Shown here: piece by piece, positions 24,136-34,409 of the stretch
Numbering within the stretch: position 1 is the stretch's first letter
How the letters are laid out: the number at the start of each line of letters is the position of its first letter
Assembly: GCA_965207805.1 (NCBI GenBank)
Contig: OZ242312.1
Coordinates: forward strand, 2,418,001 to 2,482,000
DNA length: 64,000 bases
Reading direction: 5' to 3'
Source of the DNA: Palauibacter sp965207805
GTDB lineage: Bacteria > Gemmatimonadota > Gemmatimonadetes > Palauibacterales > Palauibacteraceae
The notes under the pieces: model-generated
Told to the model about the DNA's origin: nothing
The model's database searches: none
The model's input: only the letters and a program-made list of their open reading frames with translations
Position numbers and translations under genes: made by a program

Positions 24136-24969
24136 TCAGTGCCTCCCGACGAGTCCCGGGTTGTGCCGGCGGGCGTAGTCCACGCAGGCCTCCCAGTCCG
24201 CTTCGTAGAAGGCGCGGGCACGCGCGAGTTGTTCCTCGCTGAGAAGCGGGTCGGGACTCAGGATCCGCTCCGGCGCGACCCGTCCGAGCGCCACGCCGGC
24301 GTGCCAGACGAGACGGCGAGACCTGACGCCGAGCCACCGGAGCGCGGCGGGCGCAGGCTCTTCGCGGTGCCTCATGGGCCAGCGGCGACGCGCCTCGCGC
24401 AGGAATCGGTACTGCCGGTCCCGATAGGAACGGTTCGACGGGCGGAACGAGATCCGGGCCTCGTCGTACGCCGCGCCCACGTAGTCGGCGATGGTGCGAA
24501 CGAATCCCCGGGGATCCGCGACGAGACGGTCGAAGAAGAGCACGAGGGGCCGATGTTCGAAGTGATCCTCGAGCACCCGGATGCGCTCGCGGAAGAGGGC
24601 CGAGGACCGGGGCCGGACGCCTTCGTCGCGCTCGAGGTCGATGAAGGCCTCGAACGGCACGTAGCGCAGCTCCTTGATCTCCCGGAGATACACCGACCGG
24701 AGCCACTCGTCGTGGCGGCGCAGGACCAGGATCGGCCGGGCCGCCGGCGCCACGCGCGCGAACCACTCCACGGCGGGCGCCAATTCGCGGTATCCGAGTT
24801 GCCGGGACACGAGAACGGGAAGGTCCCCACCCCGCCGCACCACCTTCGCGCTCTGCCGAAACCGGGTGCGCGGCACGTAGCGCACGCCCCGGAAACGCGG
24901 AAACACCCGTTCCTGCAGCCACCGCGAGGCCGCCCGGCCCGCTCCTACATGAAAAAAGACCTCCGGCAT
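24136..24969 (-). CDS. Sulfotransferase-like protein
   Basis: 277 residues from the ATG at 24969, which shares one base with the recQ stop (TGATG). The opening PEVFFHVGAGRAASRWLQ matches the PAPS 5'-phosphosulfate loop (usually HxGxxKTGTTxLQ); here the Lys-Thr of the loop is replaced by Arg-Ala, which is unusual. PILVLRRHDEWLRSVY resembles the 3'-phosphate binding element, and FFDRLVADPRGFVRTIADYVGA resembles the C-terminal sulfotransferase motif. It probably sulfates a carbohydrate or surface polymer, but the altered loop leaves activity open. Confidence 0.72.
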   Translation of the reverse strand: MPEVFFHVGAGRAASRWLQERVFPRFRGVRYVPRTRFRQSAKVVRRGGDLPVLVSRQLGYRELAPAVEWFARVAPAARPILVLRRHDEWLRSVYLREIKELRYVPFEAFIDLERDEGVRPRSSALFRERIRVLEDHFEHRPLVLFFDRLVADPRGFVRTIADYVGAAYDEARISFRPSNRSYRDRQYRFLREARRRWPMRHREEPAPAALRWLGVRSRRLVWHAGVALGRVAPERILSPDPLLSEEQLARARAFYEADWEACVDYARRHNPGLVGRH

Positions 24970-26528
24970 CAACGCTCGCGCAGCGCGTCGAGGAAGACGT
25001 CGCCGTACTGCTGGAGCTTGGCGGGGCCGATGCCGGGGACCCGCAGCATCTCCTCGGGCGAGCCGGGGCGCAGGTCGATCAGATCCCACAATACCTGGTC
25101 GCTGAACACGATGTAGGCGGGGACGCCGCGCGCGTCCGCCAGTTGCTTCCGCAGGGTGCGGAGGCGCTGGAAGGTGGGGTCCGACGGCGACCGGTCGACG
25201 TCGGTCGCTGCGGTGCGCCGGCGGGAGCCCGCCGCGCGCGCCTTCCGCTTGAGCACGGGGAGCACGTCCACGAGATCCGTCACGCCGAGCCCGGTGCACA
25301 CGTCGCACGATTCGCCGCACCCGTCAAAATCCTCCCCGAAATAGGCGAGCAGCCCCCGGTGGCGGCACGCGTCGCGGTCCGCGAGCCGGAAGAGGTCGAC
25401 GGCCGCCCGGCGCTTCGCTTCGCGCACCGTCGGGTCATCGATCTCGCCGAGGAACCGCTCCCGCACCTTCACGTCCGCCCACGAGTAGAAGAGGACGCAG
25501 TCGCTGGGGAGCCCGTCCCGCCCGGCCCGTCCGATCTCCTGGTACCACGACTCGATATCCGACGGCATGTCCCGGTGGATGACGAAGCGGACGTTGGATT
25601 TGTCGATCCCCATCCCGAAGGCGATCGTTGCCACGACCACGTCGACCTCGTCGCGGGCGAACGCGTCCTGGTGCTCGGCCCGCGCGTCGTCGTCGAGTCC
25701 CGCGTGGTACGGGACGGCGTCGACGCCTTCGCGCCGCAGGAACTCCGCCATCTGTTCCACGGACTTTCGCGACAGACAGTAAACGATCCCGCTTTCCCCC
25801 CGGTGCCGGCGGATGAGCCCGAGAATCTCGGCCCGCGTGTTCCCCTCCCCCTTCTTCCGGCAGACGACGCGGAGGTTCGAGCGAAAGAAGGACCCCTTGT
25901 ATCCCTCGGGCTTCCTCATGCCCAACTGTCGAACGATGTCGGCGGCGACCCGGCGGGTGGCGGTCGCCGTGAGCGCGAGGATCGGCAGCCCGTTCCCTCC
26001 CGCGCCTTCGTCGAGAATCTCGTCCCTCAGTCCCTGAAGCGCCCGGTAGGACGGACGGAAGTCGTGTCCCCACTGCGAGATACAATGCGCCTCATCGACG
26101 ACGATCAGGGAAAGCGGCGCGTAACGCAGGCGTTCCCGCATGTGCGGACCCAGCGCTTCCGGCGCGAGATAGACGAGCTCATAGTCCCCCCGCTCGAATC
26201 CCCGCAGTCGGCGCCGGCGCTCGTCCGCCGCGAGAGACGAGTTGATCGCCGTGGCGCGGAACCCGACGTCGCGGAGGGCGTCGACCTGGTCCTTCATCAG
26301 GCTGATGAGCGGGGAGAGGACGAGCACGGTCCCGGGCATGATGCGGGCCGGAATCTGGAAGGTGAGCGACTTCCCCGCCCCGGTGGGCATAACGCCTATG
26401 CAGTCCCGCCCCGCCAGGACCGAGTCGATGATGTGCGCCTGTCCCGGCCGGAATTCGTCGTAGCCGAACACGTCGCGGAGGACGGATTCCGGGTGGGGGG
26501 CGCGCGGCTCGATCATCGTTCGCAACAT
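24969..26528 (-). CDS. recQ: ATP-dependent DNA helicase RecQ
   Basis: This 519-residue 3'-5' DNA helicase has motif 0 (FGYDEFRPGQ), Walker A (MPTGAGKS, residues 47-54), a DEAH box (VVDEAHCISQWGHDFR), motifs IV-VI (GIVYCLSRKSVEQMAEFLR, VVATIAFGMGIDKSNVRFV, QEIGRAGRDG), a zinc-binding cluster (CRHRGLLAYFGEDFDGCGESCDVC) and a C-terminal HRDC domain (LRTLRKQLADARGVPAYIVF). The winged-helix RQC domain seems missing or shortened, making it smaller than the roughly 600-residue E. coli protein. It acts in recombination and fork repair. The sulfotransferase gene is translationally linked behind it, probably without functional relation. Confidence 0.96.
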   Translation of the reverse strand: MLRTMIEPRAPHPESVLRDVFGYDEFRPGQAHIIDSVLAGRDCIGVMPTGAGKSLTFQIPARIMPGTVLVLSPLISLMKDQVDALRDVGFRATAINSSLAADERRRRLRGFERGDYELVYLAPEALGPHMRERLRYAPLSLIVVDEAHCISQWGHDFRPSYRALQGLRDEILDEGAGGNGLPILALTATATRRVAADIVRQLGMRKPEGYKGSFFRSNLRVVCRKKGEGNTRAEILGLIRRHRGESGIVYCLSRKSVEQMAEFLRREGVDAVPYHAGLDDDARAEHQDAFARDEVDVVVATIAFGMGIDKSNVRFVIHRDMPSDIESWYQEIGRAGRDGLPSDCVLFYSWADVKVRERFLGEIDDPTVREAKRRAAVDLFRLADRDACRHRGLLAYFGEDFDGCGESCDVCTGLGVTDLVDVLPVLKRKARAAGSRRRTAATDVDRSPSDPTFQRLRTLRKQLADARGVPAYIVFSDQVLWDLIDLRPGSPEEMLRVPGIGPAKLQQYGDVFLDALRER

Positions 26529-26668
26529 ACCACGGATATCCGCCCCCGGCTCAACGGGACCTCAACGGACTCGGCAACCGCCGGGCAACCCTTGTCGCGA
26601 AAAGCGCATCCCTAGAGGTTGGCAGGTGCGGTCCGAAGGTACGGCTTCGCAGCGCTCCGGAGGTTTAG

Positions 26669-28915
26669 ATGTCCGATCGATCCCGCCACCCCTCCCGTCG
26701 CCTCGGATTCCCGGGGGCACTGGCCCTGTCTTCCTGTGTATTCTTCGCAGCATGCGGAGGTGGGAGCGCGCCGGTGGACTACACGGCGGAAGAACTCGCG
26801 GCGGCGAAAGCCGAACTCCGGGACCACACCAGATTGCGCACTTTTGCGGCCGGAAAGCTGTTCGGAGAGGAGTGGGTTGCGCGCGCTCCGGACGACGCGG
26901 AACTCCGGGCCCTCTACGCGGAGCAACTGGCGGGTTGGCGGCTGTCGAAGGAGATGGAGGGGCAAGCGGACGCCCTCCTCTCCGATGACGCCGACAACCC
27001 CTGGGGTTCATACATCCGGGCGTTGGGGCATCTCGCAGCGTACGAAACCGATCTCGCGCTCGAGCCCAGCCGCCGGGCCTGGGAGGCCCTTCCGCGCCCC
27101 GAGTTTGCCGCCGCGTACGCGCGTGCCATGCGGACCGATGACTTCGATGCGGCCCTCGGGTTCCTCAGGACTCTGGATCCGGAGATCGGGGGATCGCCCG
27201 AAGTGCTCGCGGCACGGGCCGAACTGGAGAATCTGGCGCGGTACGAGCGTGAAGATCCCACATGGGCGGACTCGAGTCTCGCCACGTACGCCGAACTGAG
27301 GGAGCGGTGGCCGGACCATGTCGACGGCTATCTCAGGGCGGCCGAGGCTCTCTTCCGGGCCAATCGGCCCGAGGAAGCTCTGCCGCTGATCGAGGAGGCG
27401 GTCGCGCTCGCACCCGGCTCCGTGGACGTCCGGCAGTGGCACTGGTGGATTCTGTTCGAGTCGGATGCGCTACCCACCGACGAGCGCCGCCCAGCAGTGG
27501 AAGCCAGCATCGCGGAGTTTCGGGACGCGGCGCCCGAGTCGCTTCGCAGTCTCTCCGTGATGGCGAGCATGTACCGCGATCTCGAAGACGATGATCGCGC
27601 AGAAGAACTGGAGGCGATGGTCGTCGAGCGGGAGCCGGAGAGCCGCCACGCCCTGTTGGTCTACGTCGGAAGGCAGCGCGCCGCAGAGGACGAGCGGCGC
27701 CGGATCCTCGAGGAGCATGGCCAGGAGTCGCCCGAGTACCAGGCTCAACTCGCGGTCGTGCGCGATGCAGTCCACGAATTCCTCGATCGTCCCCACTACA
27801 ACGACAGGTACACCGGCGGCGCATACATCGATCTCTTCAACGCCCTGCGGCAGATGGACCCCGTACCGGCGGAGGAGTTGGCCGACGCGGTACGCGGCCT
27901 CGCCGGGAACGCGAGGGGCACGCCTCCCTGGATCACCTATCTGCAGGCGCCGCGAGCGATGGTCGAACATACGCCCTACGCGCTCGAGGCGGCCGAGATC
28001 GCCCGCGAAGGGTTCCAGGCCACGATCGATTACTACCGGGACACGCGGAGTTTCTTCGATACGGAGGGGGAGTTCGACCAAGCCATCCGTGCCGCACTCA
28101 GCGAGGGTTATGACGTGATGGGTTGGGCCCTCGCCAAGGGCGGGCAAAGTGAAGACGCGCGTCACACGCTCGAACGTGCACTTGTCCTCTGGGGGGAGAA
28201 TCCCCTGGCCCGTTACCACATGGGACAACTGTACGAGGAGCGCGCGGCCGAAGCGGCCGAGCGACAGGACGAGGAAGAAGCGGCACGCTGGCTGGACCAG
28301 GCGGAGGATTCCTATATCGCGGGATTCGGCGCCAGCCGGCGCGAAAACCCCAACGAGGCGGCGCTCGAAGCGCTCTATGAGAGCCGGAGCGGGAGCCGCG
28401 AGGGGATCGAGGAGTACCTCGCGACGCTCGACGAGCGTGACCGGATCCGGCGGCGCGAGCGCATCCTCGAGTCGCGCGTGGAGGCGGCGGGGACGTACGA
28501 GCCGTTCACGCTCGCGCGGTTGGACGGCGAGATGGTCGACTCCGCCGACCTGGAGGGGATGATCGCCGTGCTGCACTTCTGGGGGACGTGGTGCGGGCCG
28601 TGTGTCGTCGAGATGCCGGAATACCAGAAGTTCGACGAACGCTACCGGGACGACGCCGAGGTCGCCGTGCTCTCGATCAGCAACGACCGCACGAACGACG
28701 TGATCGAGGAGTATCTGGCGAAGAACGACTTCGATTTCACCGTGCTCGTGGACGACGACTACGTGACGCGCGCCGGAGTGAGCGCCTGGCCAACGACCTG
28801 GTTCGTCGACCGGAAAGGCTACATCCAGTTCGTGAAGATCGGCACCGCCCTGAAGCTCGACGAGGAGTTCTCCTGGCGCGTCGAGGCGCTTCGGGGAGCT
28901 GACGACACGCGCTGA
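26669..28915 (+). CDS. Lipoprotein with TPR-rich body and TlpA-type thioredoxin domain
   Basis: 748 residues. Lipobox CVFFAAC (Cys near 29). Residues 40-590 or so are helical pairs of TPR type (RVAEALFRANRPEEALPLIEEAVALAPGS-like, ARHTLERALVLWGENPLARYHMGQLYEERA), followed by a TlpA/ResA-like thioredoxin domain (FWGTWCGPCVVEMPEYQKF, WCGPC at 641-645, cis-Pro in SAWPTTWFVD). An exported disulfide reductase on a protein-interaction scaffold is the likely role, with the lipid anchor in a periplasmic membrane leaflet. A GGAGG ribosome binding site precedes the ATG. It is convergent with the YdbT-like gene over a 7-bp hairpin. Confidence 0.88.
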   Translation: MSDRSRHPSRRLGFPGALALSSCVFFAACGGGSAPVDYTAEELAAAKAELRDHTRLRTFAAGKLFGEEWVARAPDDAELRALYAEQLAGWRLSKEMEGQADALLSDDADNPWGSYIRALGHLAAYETDLALEPSRRAWEALPRPEFAAAYARAMRTDDFDAALGFLRTLDPEIGGSPEVLAARAELENLARYEREDPTWADSSLATYAELRERWPDHVDGYLRAAEALFRANRPEEALPLIEEAVALAPGSVDVRQWHWWILFESDALPTDERRPAVEASIAEFRDAAPESLRSLSVMASMYRDLEDDDRAEELEAMVVEREPESRHALLVYVGRQRAAEDERRRILEEHGQESPEYQAQLAVVRDAVHEFLDRPHYNDRYTGGAYIDLFNALRQMDPVPAEELADAVRGLAGNARGTPPWITYLQAPRAMVEHTPYALEAAEIAREGFQATIDYYRDTRSFFDTEGEFDQAIRAALSEGYDVMGWALAKGGQSEDARHTLERALVLWGENPLARYHMGQLYEERAAEAAERQDEEEAARWLDQAEDSYIAGFGASRRENPNEAALEALYESRSGSREGIEEYLATLDERDRIRRRERILESRVEAAGTYEPFTLARLDGEMVDSADLEGMIAVLHFWGTWCGPCVVEMPEYQKFDERYRDDAEVAVLSISNDRTNDVIEEYLAKNDFDFTVLVDDDYVTRAGVSAWPTTWFVDRKGYIQFVKIGTALKLDEEFSWRVEALRGADDTR

Positions 28916-28917
28916 CG

Positions 28918-28944
28918 CCGCTGGCGATGGCCGGCTACCAGCGG
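28918..28944. terminator. Hairpin at a convergent junction
   Basis: CCGCTGG (28918-28924) pairs perfectly with CCAGCGG (28938-28944) across a 13-base loop. It begins 2 bases after the TPR-TlpA stop and the reverse stop of the YdbT-like gene is in the loop. It could terminate both transcripts; no T-run is seen. Confidence 0.35.
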
Positions 28945-30542
28945 AAGGCGGTGCGGGCGGCCTCCGCGGCGAGGAGCGTCCTCAGTTTCCGGGCCGTGTC
29001 CACGGGCAGGTAGGGGATGTCCACCTTGTGGGAGGCGGCCCCTGCGCCGGCCGTGTCCACGCGGAGGCTGGCCATGCCCCGCCAGCGGTCGATCGGTGAG
29101 GCGCGCAGCGCCACGACCTGGATGCGGGTGTAGCGGGCGATCGTCGTGCGGCGCCACAGCCAGCCGCTCCGGAACCAGACCATGTCGTCCTTCAGCGCCC
29201 ACCCGAGGTGGTCGACGTAGCGCCGCGCGTAGAACACGGCCCAAGCGAGGAAGGCGGCGTGGATGGCCACGCCCCAGGCTTCGAGCGCGAAGTAGAGCGG
29301 CACCGCGGCCAGCGTGGCAAGGAAGCACGTTCCCCTCAACACGCGCCGGAACGCGAGCGGAGATACGGGCTCCCAATTGACCTCAGGGGCGTCCAGCTCG
29401 GGGATCACCTCCCGGAGGAACTCGCGCAGGCGTTCCCGCCGAAGAATGGGTGCGAGTTGCTGCCGGTGCGGATCCGCGTTCCCCGGCTGCCCGGCCTGGC
29501 TGCCTCCGGCGGTCTGGACGCCGACCGCGACCCGACCCGCCCAGCGCTGCAGGGGCCCCTCGTGGATCGTCACGGTCTGAACGCGGCGTAGCGGGATCGT
29601 CGCGGAGACCTGCGTCAGCATCCCGAACGTGGCGCGCAGTCCCTCCTCGGATCGCACGACCCGGTAGTCGTGGAGGCGCACGAGCGTCCAGACAATCGAC
29701 AGCAGCCGGGCGAAGATCACGAAGGCGACGACCAGCGCCGCAATGGCCGCCACGGTCACCAGGATGCCGGCCGCCACCACGTCTGCTGCCGCGCCCTCGA
29801 CCGCAGGGCCGAGCCACGACTGCTCCCCGCCGACCCAGTCGGAAGCCCGCTCGACGAGGCCCATCTCCCACGCGAGGCCGAAGGCGGCCGCGATCAGCAC
29901 CATGCCGCGGTTCTGGAGCAGACCGTGGAGCAGGAGTTCGCCCGCGGGAAGATGCAGCAGCGTGCGACCCTCCGCGGAATCGGCCGGAGCGGGATCCGCC
30001 GCTGCCTCGGCGGGTACGCCGACCGCCGCCGCGCCGGAAGTCGCCGCCTCCTCGGCACCCGCTACCTCCCCGGCGGCCTCCCGCTTTCCCTCGCGGACTT
30101 GCGCCCGCAGCGCTTCGAGGGCCGGCAGCGGGAGGACGGTCAGCGTCGCCTCGGGTTCCTGTCCCCCGCCCGTCTGGAGCTTGACCTCCACGACGCCCAG
30201 CACGCGATGGAACACGCCCTGCACGGCGTCGAGGTTCTGGATCCGGGCGTACGGCACGTGCCGCTCGCGCCGAAACAGGAGGCCGCTCCGGATCACGAGT
30301 TCCGCCTCCTCGTACCGGTACCGGAAGGTCAGGTAGCGGACCACGGACCCCACCACGAGAGGGATGAGCCCGACAAGGAGGACGAAACGCATCTCCACGA
30401 CGCCCAGGAAGTTGGCCGACGCGCCTCCGATGATCAGGGGGAGGATCGCCCGCCGCAGTTGGCTTCCGAGCGAGAAGGCGATGGAGAGCGGATGGAGCCT
30501 GTGTTCGATGGCCCGCGAGGGCGCCGCCGCCTCAGACGGCAT
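28935..30542 (-). CDS. Membrane protein with repeated bacterial PH domains, YdbT-like
   Basis: 535 residues with several membrane segments (RAILPLIIGGASANFLGV, FVLLVGLIPLVVGSVV near the N-terminus; AAGILVTVAAIAALVVAFVIFA in the middle; LATLAAVPLYFALEAWGVAI later) alternating with three bPH2 (PF03703) domains: VIRSGLLFRRERHVPYARIQNL, VVRSEEGLRATFGMLTQVSATIPLRRVQ, WFRSGWLWRRTTIARYTRIQ. This is the architecture of Bacillus YdbT, whose pair with YdbS relates to resistance to certain bacteriocins (from memory). An insertion of about 45 residues rich in Ala/Glu separates the first two repeats. It overlaps the YdbS-like gene by 11 bp in the same operon. Confidence 0.87.
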   Translation of the reverse strand: MPSEAAAPSRAIEHRLHPLSIAFSLGSQLRRAILPLIIGGASANFLGVVEMRFVLLVGLIPLVVGSVVRYLTFRYRYEEAELVIRSGLLFRRERHVPYARIQNLDAVQGVFHRVLGVVEVKLQTGGGQEPEATLTVLPLPALEALRAQVREGKREAAGEVAGAEEAATSGAAAVGVPAEAAADPAPADSAEGRTLLHLPAGELLLHGLLQNRGMVLIAAAFGLAWEMGLVERASDWVGGEQSWLGPAVEGAAADVVAAGILVTVAAIAALVVAFVIFARLLSIVWTLVRLHDYRVVRSEEGLRATFGMLTQVSATIPLRRVQTVTIHEGPLQRWAGRVAVGVQTAGGSQAGQPGNADPHRQQLAPILRRERLREFLREVIPELDAPEVNWEPVSPLAFRRVLRGTCFLATLAAVPLYFALEAWGVAIHAAFLAWAVFYARRYVDHLGWALKDDMVWFRSGWLWRRTTIARYTRIQVVALRASPIDRWRGMASLRVDTAGAGAASHKVDIPYLPVDTARKLRTLLAAEAARTAFRW

Positions 30543-31149
30543 CGTCCCCGGCCGGCGGCAGGAGGTGATCCCGGATGCGGAGCGCCGTCCCGTGCTCCAG
30601 GCCGTCGAGGGAGACCTTGGCGTGATCGGTGCCCGCGGTGTAGATGCCCAGCGTCCCGAGGCCGTACTTCCGCTCGAGCGGCCCCTGCGACACGTCGGTG
30701 TGCTGCACCCGGGAACGCGCCACGCTGATCGCCTGCCGCCAGATCACACCCTTGCGGATCTCGATCCCGTCCGGGTGCACGGCGTAGGAGGCGTAGCGGT
30801 GGTGAAGGACGGGCCACCGGTGCAGCCACCAGCCGAGCGCACCGGTGACCGCGGCCCAACTTCCCAGCATCGGGCCCCATACGACCGGAGGGGGTCCAAG
30901 GGCCGCCCACAGCACGCCGACCGCGGCGCCGAGCGGGAGCGAGACGCAACCCGTCACGATGGCGCCGATCGTGCGCTGCAGCGGGATCACCTTCGGATCG
31001 AGCGAACGGCGCACCCCGTCCGCGATGCCGCCGGCCGCCGTCGCCGCCAAGCCCGCCGGGTCCGCCGAGCCCGCCATCTCCGCTGTCTCGGCTGTCGCGG
31101 CCGCTTCCGGCGTCTCCGGCATCCCGCTGCTGTGCGTCGACTCGTTCAT
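30532..31149 (-). CDS. PH domain membrane protein, YdbS-like
   Basis: 205 residues: an Ala/Glu-rich, low-complexity N-terminal tail of about 45 residues, two membrane segments (TIGAIVTGCVSLPLGAAVGVLW and GPMLGSWAAVTGALGWWL), then one bPH2 domain (YAVHPDGIEIRKGVIWRQAISVARSRVQHTDVSQG and GTLGIYTAGTDHAKVSLDGL). That is the YdbS arrangement, and it precedes the YdbT-like gene with an 11-bp overlap, as in other bacteria. The function is not established. Confidence 0.88.
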   Translation of the reverse strand: MNESTHSSGMPETPEAAATAETAEMAGSADPAGLAATAAGGIADGVRRSLDPKVIPLQRTIGAIVTGCVSLPLGAAVGVLWAALGPPPVVWGPMLGSWAAVTGALGWWLHRWPVLHHRYASYAVHPDGIEIRKGVIWRQAISVARSRVQHTDVSQGPLERKYGLGTLGIYTAGTDHAKVSLDGLEHGTALRIRDHLLPPAGDDAV

Positions 31150-31234
31150 GTGGACAAGTTACGCTGATCGAAGGGTTTTCGTGTCGGCGCGCGGGGCCGG
31201 CGGGAACCGGCCGGCGATCCGATGGGAGGAAACC

Positions 31235-31585
31235 GTGAGCGCCGCGAAGTCACGCAGCGACGAAGAACTGCTAGCCGAGTGCACCGTCGAGACGTTCCGG
31301 GCCGGTGGTCCGGGCGGCCAGCACCAGAACAAGACGGAGTCGGCCGTCCGGCTCACGCACCGTCCCACCGGCATCGTCGTGACCGCACGCGAGTCCCGCA
31401 GCCAGCACCGCAACCGCGCCCGGGCCCTGGATCGGCTCCGCGCCGCCCTCCGGGAGCGGGAGCACACACCGCGGCCCCGCCGCCCGACGAAACCCACCCG
31501 GGCCTCCCGGGAACAACGGCTGGAAGAGAAACGGCGCCGCTCCCTCACGAAGAGGCAGCGGCGCCGTCCCGAATCCGACGAGTAG
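31235..31585 (+). CDS. Release factor-like peptidyl-tRNA hydrolase, ArfB/YaeJ-like
   Basis: 116 residues from the GTG at 31235, which has GGGAGGA 4 bases upstream. It is essentially the RF-1 catalytic domain alone: FRAGGPGGQHQNKTESAVRL carries the GGQ motif that triggers peptidyl-tRNA hydrolysis, followed by ITHRPTGIVV-like strands and a strongly basic C-terminal tail (EEKRRRSLTKRQRRR). There is no codon-recognition domain. This matches ArfB-type ribosome rescue, in which the basic tail enters the empty mRNA channel of stalled ribosomes. It is a little shorter than E. coli ArfB (140 residues), so the exact subtype is uncertain. Confidence 0.85.
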   Translation: MSAAKSRSDEELLAECTVETFRAGGPGGQHQNKTESAVRLTHRPTGIVVTARESRSQHRNRARALDRLRAALREREHTPRPRRPTKPTRASREQRLEEKRRRSLTKRQRRRPESDE

Positions 31586-31587
31586 CC

Positions 31588-31610
31588 ACCGCGGGTTGAA
31601 CGCCCCCGGT
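31588..31610. terminator. Hairpin at a convergent junction
   Basis: ACCGCGGG pairs with CCCCCGGT (one C-C mismatch) around a 7-base loop. It lies between the stop of the release factor-like gene and the end of the amidohydrolase operon, so it can serve both. Confidence 0.4.
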
Positions 31611-31614
31611 CGCG

Positions 31615-32975
31615 TCAGGTCGTCGTCGTCGTCACCCGCCGCGCCGGGCGGTTCCTGTATTCCTCCCACAGGCTATCGTGCTTGTTGTCCAGGTCGGACG
31701 GCACGCCCTTGATGAAGACCCACTCGATCCGGGTCGTGATCTCGAGCGGATCTCCGTCGGTCACGATCAGGTTCCCCACCTTCCCCACCTCCAGCGACCC
31801 CAGTCGGTCGTCCACGCCGAGCACGCGCGCGGGGCCCAGCGTCACGGCTTCCAGCGCCGCCTCCTTCGAGAGCCCCCACGACACGGAGTTCGCGGCCTCG
31901 TACGGAAGGGTTCGCGCGTCGGACGAGTTGAAGGTCGCGAACGCGATCTCGACCCCCGCGTCGCGCAGCACGCCGGGCAGCGTGTTCGGATCGTCGTACG
32001 CGGTGTCCTCGCCCTGCGGCAACCGCTGCACCGGCCCCAGGATCACGGGGATATTCTTCTCGGCGAGCGTGCCGGCGATCTCGCGGGCGCCGTTTCCGCC
32101 CGCGATGACGAGGTCCAGGTTCCACTTCTCCGCGAACTCGATAGCCGACTCGATCTCGCGCCACCCGTTCGCGCGCACGATGACCTTCATCCCCCGGTCG
32201 AGGACGCGCGACAGGTGCTCGAGCTGGATGTTGCGGGGCACGCGGCTCGATCCGGACGCCACCGCCTGCCGGTAGTGCTCAGCCGCGACGAACCACGAAT
32301 CCATCTCCGCCACTTCCTCGTCGAAGCGCTCCTGCGCCCGCCGGAAGGAACGGCCGCCCGCCGGGGGGCCGAAGCCGGCGAAGGCGCGGAATCCCGTGGA
32401 GAGCGTGGGCCAGCCGATGACCATGGCCGCGGTCTTCTCGATCTCCATCTCCTCCACCGTCCAGCCATCGAGGTGGACGAGCGTGGCCTGGCCCTGGATG
32501 CCCGAACCTCCACCGCCGCCGAAGCGGCCGCCGCCGCCGGGCGCGACCATCGAGTGCGTGATCCCGTTCGCGCGCGCAACCGGGATGTGCTCGCTGGCGG
32601 GGTGGATCGCCGTGTGCGCGTTGAGATGCGGGTTCCAGCGCCCCAGCTCGCTCGCGTCGTTCGTCACCGCGACGGCCCCGACCTCCGTGAGCCCGAGCGA
32701 GCTGAACGAATCGATCATGCCGGGAAAGACGTGCTTCCCCTGCCCGTCGATGATCTCGGCGTCCGCCGGGATGTCGACGTCCGATCCGACCGCGATGATG
32801 CGGCCGTCCCGGATCACGATTGTCCCGCCCTCGATCACGCCGTCGGCCACGGTGTGAATCGTGGCTCCCTGTACCGCGAACGTGCCGCCGTCCTGCGCCG
32901 CGACGCCGCTCGGCGCGCAGAGCCCGACAATGGCGAGGACCGCCGCCGCCCCCACGATCGACTTCAGCATGCGTG

Positions 32976-32979
<4 letters not shown>
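31615..32979 (-). CDS. Exported amidohydrolase-like protein lacking the HxH metal motif
   Basis: 454 residues with signal peptide SIVGAAAVLAIVGLCAPSGVAAQ. The small beta-sandwich of the amidohydrolase superfamily is clear (FAVQGATIHTVADGVIEGGTIVIRDGRIIAVG, and at the C-terminus GSLEVGKVGNLIVTDGDPLEI). The barrel begins VFPGMIDSFSSLGLTE, where active enzymes have PGxIDxHxH; both metal His are replaced. A stretch of about 60 residues contains a Gly-rich insert. It is the last gene of three chained by ATGA overlaps. It may have lost hydrolytic metal chemistry or use other ligands; the family is related to imidazolonepropionase. Confidence 0.85.

Positions 32980-34405
<1,426 letters not shown>

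Positions 34406-34409
<4 letters not shown>

Noticed and set aside
22276..25116. A 946-codon plus-strand ORF antisense to the PQQ dehydrogenase and sulfotransferase
   Set aside because: It runs across three real minus-strand features, has no domain and is compositionally a shadow.
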